Positions 56,812 through 64,000 of a DNA stretch of 64,000 nt are shown here, piece by piece. The position numbers were made by a program, and so were the translations under genes. The first letter of the stretch is position 1. The number at the start of each line of letters is the position of its first letter. The notes beneath the pieces are model-generated. The model was given only the letters and a program-made list of their open reading frames with translations. It was not told where the DNA came from and searched no databases. The DNA is from Membranipora membranacea (lineage: Eukaryota; Bryozoa; Gymnolaemata; Cheilostomatida; Membraniporidae), in NCBI GenBank assembly GCA_914767715.1, contig OU612070.1:16325501-16389500 (forward strand), given 5' to 3'.

Positions 56812-59800
56812 GTTAGAAATGATTTCAGTGTTGATGTGTTATAAGTAAACTGAGGCTTTGTGTGTTTTGTTTTGGTGGCTGAGACCAGAACAATGGATAA
56901 GGAACCCCAGCAATGAATTTCTGGTGCCAATGTCTGTAACTTCTATGCTTACATGCGAAACTACAGGAAGATTAACGTGATAGATTTCAGTCAAAAATAA
57001 AACTTGTTTTCCACAATCTTTTGAGGCAGCATTCTCTCTGTAATTGAATCCCCCAGCTGTTTTGGTCTGATTTTTGACAACCACATTGACCAAATTGACC
57101 ATCAATCAATTCCTTTCTGTGGATAAAGTGACAGCCATTGAAAAGCACAGATCAAGGTTGTATTGGAAATAACTACGAAATTGACAACTTATTGAAAGGC
57201 ACATGAGAATGCTGGAAGTTATGAAGTTGAAACTGTGATCATTAGCGTGGAGTTATTTTTGAATTCATTTTTGCCGTGTCACATTAGAAGAAGGATTTGA
57301 AGTAACCTTGATTGTTGGGCTAGGCAGTTTTCGGTTTAGCAGTTGATCCAAAAGCATTTCCAAGTCTTTTATTGCACATTCTTACTCATGACGACAACGT
57401 TTGTAAATTGAAAATGTGGCCCAAGACGTAATTTCAAGCCGTAAATATGATTGAAAAGTTATTTTCACCGCTTATGCCAAAATCTGGAAGCATCAGATGG
57501 AATAACCACCCACACTTCAAGCCCTTCAAATCGGACACCAGCAAACAATCATCTCGCATGACCCAACCACGAACCCTTTGAAGCATTGTTGTAATCAAAT
57601 GGTGTAACACTTTCCCCATGTTTGATAGATTAGACATTTTGTTTACAATGTTTCGCATCAGCATCAATCTGCTTGTCCAGGGTTTGGGTTACATTCAACA
57701 CTTCAAATGTGTGATGGCGTAATTGAACTGATGGTAGTTGCAGACTTTTTACAATCAGAATTTCCCAAAGATGAGGGCCCATCACAATGTACATGATTCA
57801 GAACTTGTATAACATGTACAACAACATGCACCAAAAACGGATTGCAAAGCTGTGTTTTGCGTGGTTCTAAACTCAAGGTCAAATGACTGATGTTTTGAGA
57901 TTTGTGTGGGTGTTTTACATATATGTTACTAAAAATAACCTGTTGTTCATTTTTCAGCAATTTCACAACAAATCTGACACCTATATAAAATTTGTTTGTA
58001 TCTAATTATTGGGGTCAGGGTACACATTGCGGCCTCTCCTCTTGTTGATTGTATGAAATCAAAAATCAAACAGATTTTCCGCTCAACTACCTGGTCATCT
58101 TCTCACTTCTTGACCAAATATAGAGAGGCCTTCTAAGAGACAAAGCATCCATAAGATATGCTTTGTTTATTATGGCCTCCCTGCTAAGCAAAAGTCAGCA
58201 TTGTGTTTGTTTATTTCAGCCTGTTATTGATTTTAAACCTTATTTCACAGGAACACTGTTAATATTATGTAATTAATTTGTAGCTTGAACTCAGAACTTG
58301 GTAATCCTATAATAAAAGCATGGCAAAACTATTGACAGAAGTTTTAGGTCTAATCCAATTTCCAGATGAATTGTGAGTTATCACAGCAAGAGTACACTGA
58401 TGATCATAGTGTTGCAATCCTAGAATTTCACACCTAATTTGCTTACATATGTGTTAAGATCAGCTACTGAAAATTAAAGATCAAAGTATCAATTGCAAAC
58501 CCCTTCTATTCAACACCTAGTGTAATGATCATGTACCCTGGGCTTGACAAAGACCTGCCTACCTTTGATCTCTTATACTGTATAGACTAATTACCTGCTG
58601 TAACGACATACATTGCTGTGTATTATTTATAAACCTTAGATTATTGAACAAGACGTGACATTACCCACAAGCTGATGACAGAAATTTGATAGTCTGTGTA
58701 TAGTTTGAATGATAACATACATACCTATCAACACAGAGTAAGGATATATATCCAACTCTGTGATAGCAAGCTGACTTAACACTATACAGCATATGACTGA
58801 CAAGTCTGCTAGGGCTTTTTTTAGACAAACTAATGTAAACATTTGATTGCAAGTTATTAATAATTGCTACAACTGCTACAAAACAAGCTGTCAAATTTAA
58901 CATGTTTGGTGCAATATTTGCTCCTAATTTACATTCTTAGCCCCAAACTGTCAATGGACGATGCCTGCTCAAACAACTCAATCAACTCTGCTACTCAAAA
59001 TCTGGCAGCATACGTATTTGAAACAGAAAAAAAGGGCAATACCACCCCCAGTTTAAAAGTTCAATGTTCAATAGAGCGGCCCAGTTTGCAAATTTTATTA
59101 TCATAGAACTTGCCTCTATCTGTTACAAATGTCAAGGTTTCATGTCACTATGAGGCAACCACTTGATGGAGCCAGTATTTGTGATTCCTCACTGTGGTAG
59201 GTAACACTTACCAAAACTTGACTCGGTCAAGAATAGCAACGGCAAATCATACCTCGCCGTGGGGGTCATAACCGAACCACCATGACACATCTATCGAAAT
59301 GTGCACCTAACATGACATGCCAACAGTTCTCCACTTGATGTCATCCAGGAATTTCGACTTCAGGAATTTTCGTCATACTCGTAAGACGTAAATATATACT
59401 GATGGCAAGACATTTTGCACTTGGTAAACTGATCGAGGGTAAATTGAGCCAAGGTAACTGTTTAGAAGTGGTAAAATTGGTGATGTTACATCAAATGGAG
59501 ACCTGTCTGCCAAGGGTCCAAAGGCATATTAGCCTGAGAGTTAACAAACTCCCAGCATAACCCTGTTGGATGGCCTCTTGACCCACCCTCCTTTATACTC
59601 TTCGTGTCTCATAGCTAATATTCAAACTGGGATCGCAAAATTGCAATTTATAGAAAATTTCATCAGGCAGTAGAGTGCCTGGTAATAACATGTGTGAAAC
59701 ATGTATTTAAGATCTGCTGATACCATCACAAACTTACCAAATTGCTGCACTTAAACTACAAGTGTAAGATTGAATAACCAGAAGACAACTCTGAAAGGTG

Positions 59801-61701
59801 TCAAAACAGGAAATCTATTCAGGGAAAACCCTTCTCATGTAACAGAAAAGTACCCTGCTGTGAACTTAGCTGCCAGGGTGTCTAGTTATAGATGATAGAT
59901 TATATAATCAAACAGTTGATGTCATAAGAAGTGTGTGCGTAGCTTGAACAAGGCCTGTCACTTGTACACCCCAGGGCGAAGACCATCTCACCAAATTACC
60001 CTAACACGACTTAACATCGAATATTCTTAGCTTTGCAACCTTTGGCTAGAAATTTCATTAGCTTTCATTAACTGAAGTGAAATCTGATCTCAGTCAGCTC
60101 AGGCTGATGTCTTAGCTCTGAGTCCTAACGCTGTTCATCACTATCCATTAGCCATTAGCATTGATCATGTTGTGTCAACCATAAAATTAGCCAAAACATT
60201 GACAAAAGAGCCCTGATTGATTTTTTGAAACTTTTTCAATGAGGTTTTTCATAATCCATTTATTGTGCAGTTAATTATGCATGGTTAAATCAATGTTTAG
60301 TTATTAATTCATTGTTCGTGTGCATTTTGTTGCTTTACATTCAATGTTAGTGTACCTAACATCAGGTAGTGCCCTAAAGTGTAAGCAAAGACAAAAAATT
60401 CTTAATTTGATACCTGAACTAAGTCTGGGCTCACTACCATCTGCATCTGTTCATGTTTCCCAATACAGCTTACATCAAACTGAGTGCACAAGGTACAAGC
60501 TGTCCTAGCTAGGCCAGAAAGACCCTAAATATTAATTAAAATGACCAAACAATTAAGATCCAATTAAACTTTGCATAATAGTTACCAAGCAAGCCAGGCC
60601 GTCGGCAGCAAATCTGATGCCCTCCGGTGAGCAACACAAATTAAAATTAAATTCATACCTGTTAATCCTGTCAAATTTTGTCAAACCCGCCTTTTGGTAA
60701 TTACCAGGGGCAGTGATTAACCTGACAAGCACTCACTAGATATACATACCTATTTGAACCTTTGAGGGATAACCTGTATAAGCTTGCCAGTGTCAGGTGC
60801 ATTCTGGGAAAAATATCATCAGCCTAATGAAAGGTGGTCTGACAGCTGGTATAAATGTCACATTGATGACAAGCGGAGACAGGTATGACTCAACCTGAGC
60901 TTCCTGCTATTAAGACTATAAGTCTTGCTGACTCAATCATGATTTGATGATCACCTGGTCAATACTGCTGCCAAAAGCCTTAAAATTGATGACTATCACT
61001 GTCACTGTAAAATGGCATTCACCTGTGCTAAAGATTATGTTAAATGTCATTATGAATTGAGCCATGACTTTTCCAAATGCCTTGTAGTAATCAAATTTTG
61101 ATTCAGCATCATTGCAGTGAAACAAAGCATTCTCTTACACTGATGCCAGAACCCAGGAGAGGCCCCATGGTGCAGCCCTAACAACTATCATAATGTAACA
61201 AAGCTGTTGTTGTTAATGCTGCCCAAATCACAATGCTACCAAAACAGCGCAAATTATAGAGTCAAGCAATAATTAGCAGCATTGCATGACTGTCAATTAG
61301 ATAGTTGTCGTTAATCCAGCATCAAGCCAAATGCCCCTTCTGGCAATCGTTTAATGATTAGACCTGACATAGCTAACAAGCTGCAGCAGACAGCCTGTCC
61401 CCGACACTGTATCGTAACTCCGCGTGAGCTCAGTATGTGAAAACGTAATAGTGGAGAGCAGGTAATTTTATATCTGTGTAGATTATGGGGGAAGATAACA
61501 ATTAGCCACCACATGATCGGCAAAGTGTGCCACAAGGCCTGCCTGTCAGAATTCACTATGTAAAGATTGCAACTCGAAACCACCCACATCATGCCAGATT
61601 TGAGGGGGTCGCCTCCATTCATTCACAACCCTGATGATGTCCCGGAAATTTTATATTTCAGTATAATTCATGAGATGATACCAGCGGCCTTATGTCGGAT
61701 T

Positions 61702-61764
61702 TCGGTCCCATACCATCACGCCAATCAGACATAATCGGTCCCATACCCTCACGCCAATCGGACC
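61702..61764. repeat. ~33-base direct repeat
   Basis: CGGTCCCATACCATCACG and CGGTCCCATACCCTCACG begin two adjacent units that both continue CCAATC(A/G)GAC. Confidence 0.8.
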
Positions 61765-64000
61765 GGAGAGTTGTGGGTAACTCTAGACTCTCTGACACTT
61801 GCATAGCCTCATTACTGCTAATCAGAAATTATTACCCTCATGACATATTATAACTGTTATATCTTAAACGTAAGATATTAAGCTTGATGGTTGTTACATT
61901 TTGTTTGTATACATATGTTCCTCTATAATTACAAGTTATGATGGGCTTAATTACACTGCTCGTAGCTCGTAAAGTTTACTTGAGTTCAAACTTCGGGCTT
62001 TGAGGCGCCGCTTCATGTGTTAAATTTAGATAAAACTGTAATAATCTAAGATTGGCCCTCTATGAACTTGATTACTTTCACTCGGATCAATTATGTATGG
62101 ATAGAGGGGCCTTCATGCCTTAAACCAAACTAATCCCGCTATGTAAATAAAAACAATACTGATCTGCAGCTGATAAAAACTTTGGGGCAAAACATGAATC
62201 TCTTCGGCACCACAACAAATAATGAAACGTCTGCTCAATGAACTTCATTGGTCTGCTACTGAAGCCTCGAACATCATAGAATGCCGACAATTTGGCAATG
62301 AATGAAAATGATTAAAAATGTTGCCTGATAACTGAACATGATGTTTGTCAAGTTTCAAGTTTACCAATTAGAAATTGCAAGCAAACCACTTAAATTCGCC
62401 GCAACAAGTAAATTCGGCTTTTTTCACATGAGATATATTTGTAGAAATTACAAACATAACACCTGGGATAATATAATCTTTGATATTACCAGGGATCTGC
62501 TGCTTGCTGGTTAATATAGCTTCTCAAAGATCTAAAAGCCAGACTTCATGACACTTGCTGCAAAATTGTAAGGGCTTCAAACTTTCACTCCGCGTTTCAA
62601 CTCCCACAAACAATTACGTAAAATTCTGATGGGGTCAATAGAATGAAGTGCTTGTGCTTGAGAATTCACTGTATTTACAGAATCACCACATATCCTTCAG
62701 CTAAGTTGTCACCAAATATATATCTGCATTGATTGCAAGTGCTTGCCAAGTGCTTGCTAGTAACACCTCACATACAATACAGGATTGCTTCTCAAACTGG
62801 TAATACTTTTGTTTTGGATTGTCACCATAAATTATATAAACCAGCATAGATATTTCTTTATCCAGATTTTCTCTTGAACACCTTAGGGGCTGGTGGTTGA
62901 CACCTCCCATCATGATCGCTGACAATATGTTTAAACCTGAGGCTTGAGTTGATATTCATTTTCCTAATGCGCTGCCTTAGTCTATGGATTTTATTATAAG
63001 AATTGTATCTTTACAAAACTAATGGGCATAAGACTTTGTCAAGAGCCCACTCGAAGGCTTGGGCGAATTTCCTTGCTAGTGGCATATGGTCATATTGGAT
63101 AACCCAATACATATTAATGGATTAACTAGCAACAAACTGCTTGGTATTATGTAACCATATGTCATTAACGTTATTAATAATAGTTTATGACAAATGAAAC
63201 TGATTGGGGTACAAGGCAACATGAGTAATAGTAATCATGGTAATGTTATTATTATGGCTTGCAGGATGAAATAACAGTCGAGCAGCCATAGGTGGCGCCA
63301 GTCTTTATTGATCAGTATCACTCGGCCAATTATCACAAGTATTATGTTTCTGGCTCATTTTTTTATTTATATTGAATCTAGTGCGAATTCTATCCCTTGG
63401 TACATTAGCGATAAATTAATACAAAGTTAGTTTGAAAGAAAACAAAGTGTTATTTTTTCGACATTCGTCATGAAACTTAATGGATTTTAATCAACCCGCC
63501 GGCATCATTTGAAGTATTGCAATGGAGCATCGAGACATAAACAGATTAAAAATCCTAATTACTGGCGTTTTCGCTCCTAAAACAATCAATAAATTGAAAA
63601 TTTAATCATTTACCCTTTTGATATAATGCGTCTGTTGTCGACTTAACTGTTTTATTTTGCTTTGAAAGACTCGTGGACCAATAACTTGTTTTGTTGAGGT
63701 TTGTTGATCCGCTATCTGAACACAATACACAAAAAGCTACTACTGTCTACTCTGTAATAATAAGGTATCTAAAAATGTTTTATATACAAACAAATTACTT
63801 GTTTTCCAATTATTTGTTTCTTTTTTGATGTTGTTTTCAAACTGTGCAAAACAAAGCGTGCACTCATGAGTTGCACTGCTGCGTTTCTATGGCAAACTGT
63901 ACTCTTATTCATACAAATTCTTTAGTGTTTCATTGACTTGTTCAAAGGAACATAAAAGATAAAAAGAGGAAAACTCCGAAGTCTTTTGCGCTTTTTATTT

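Larger units (their letters stand above)
53755..64000. other. First intron of the TRIM9/67-like gene (at least 10 kb)
   Basis: No exon on either strand is supported. It contains the hAT-like MITE at 56418-56811 and a short tandem repeat at 61702-61764. The rest is AT-rich single-copy-looking sequence. Long first introns are usual for this neuronal gene family, so enhancers may lie here, but I see no decisive site. Confidence 0.6.

Noticed and set aside
1-64000. CRISPR arrays, operons or bacterial origin
   Set aside because: Tandem repeats here have no spacer pattern, and the genes are intron-rich animal families.

Overview
This window looks like nuclear DNA of an aquatic animal, most likely a marine invertebrate. 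The genes are split by many GT-AG introns, the DNA is AT-rich and full of short repeats, and gene content is metazoan: a Toll-like receptor, C-type lectins, a WAP protein, a TRIM9/67-type ubiquitin ligase and cyclin H. A gene for selenoprotein L, known mainly from aquatic animals and marine bacteria, fits this. I cannot name the phylum. Exons below were assembled by hand from splice sites, reading phase and family motifs, and every join keeps frame.

Layout: 3.86-5.78 kb (+), small secreted double-WAP protein (123 aa). 10.6-12.5 kb (+), selenoprotein L, with two in-frame TGA codons as a U-P-P-U redox motif and a candidate SECIS in the 3' UTR; its first exon was not found. 14.9-17.9 kb (-), secreted protein with two chitin-binding-like modules and a C-type lectin domain (352 aa). 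22.5-26.4 kb (-), secreted protein with the same kind of chitin-binding-like module and an unrecognised Cys-rich remainder (241 aa). 29.0-33.6 kb (-), type II membrane protein with coiled-coil stalk and C-type lectin domain (394 aa), with a hemITAM-like tail motif. 36.6-41.2 kb (+), Toll-like receptor whose TIR domain is cut by three introns (946 aa). 42.2-52.4 kb (-), cyclin H in ten coding exons (320 aa). 53.0-53.75 kb (+), first coding exon of a TRIM9/TRIM67 relative, divergent from cyclin H; its next exon lies beyond the window.

Five or six neighbouring genes from about 4 to 41 kb are secreted or surface proteins of defence-type families. Three have a visible TATA box. This reads as a loose cluster of recognition and effector genes next to housekeeping genes, not as an operon.

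Introns and spacers carry many small mobile elements: a tRNA-derived SINE, a 394-bp hAT-like MITE with a perfect 8-bp target duplication that contains a tRNA-like sequence, a 207-bp element with a 9-bp duplication, a three-copy family with CAGGGCCGTAG-type ends, a U2 snRNA-headed insertion, a 5'-truncated LINE, a 290-bp-arm inverted repeat, and several tandem repeats. The stretches at 1-3.8, 6-10.6, 12.9-14.9, 18.2-22.5, 26.5-29, 33.7-36.6 and 53.8-64 kb show no gene I can support.
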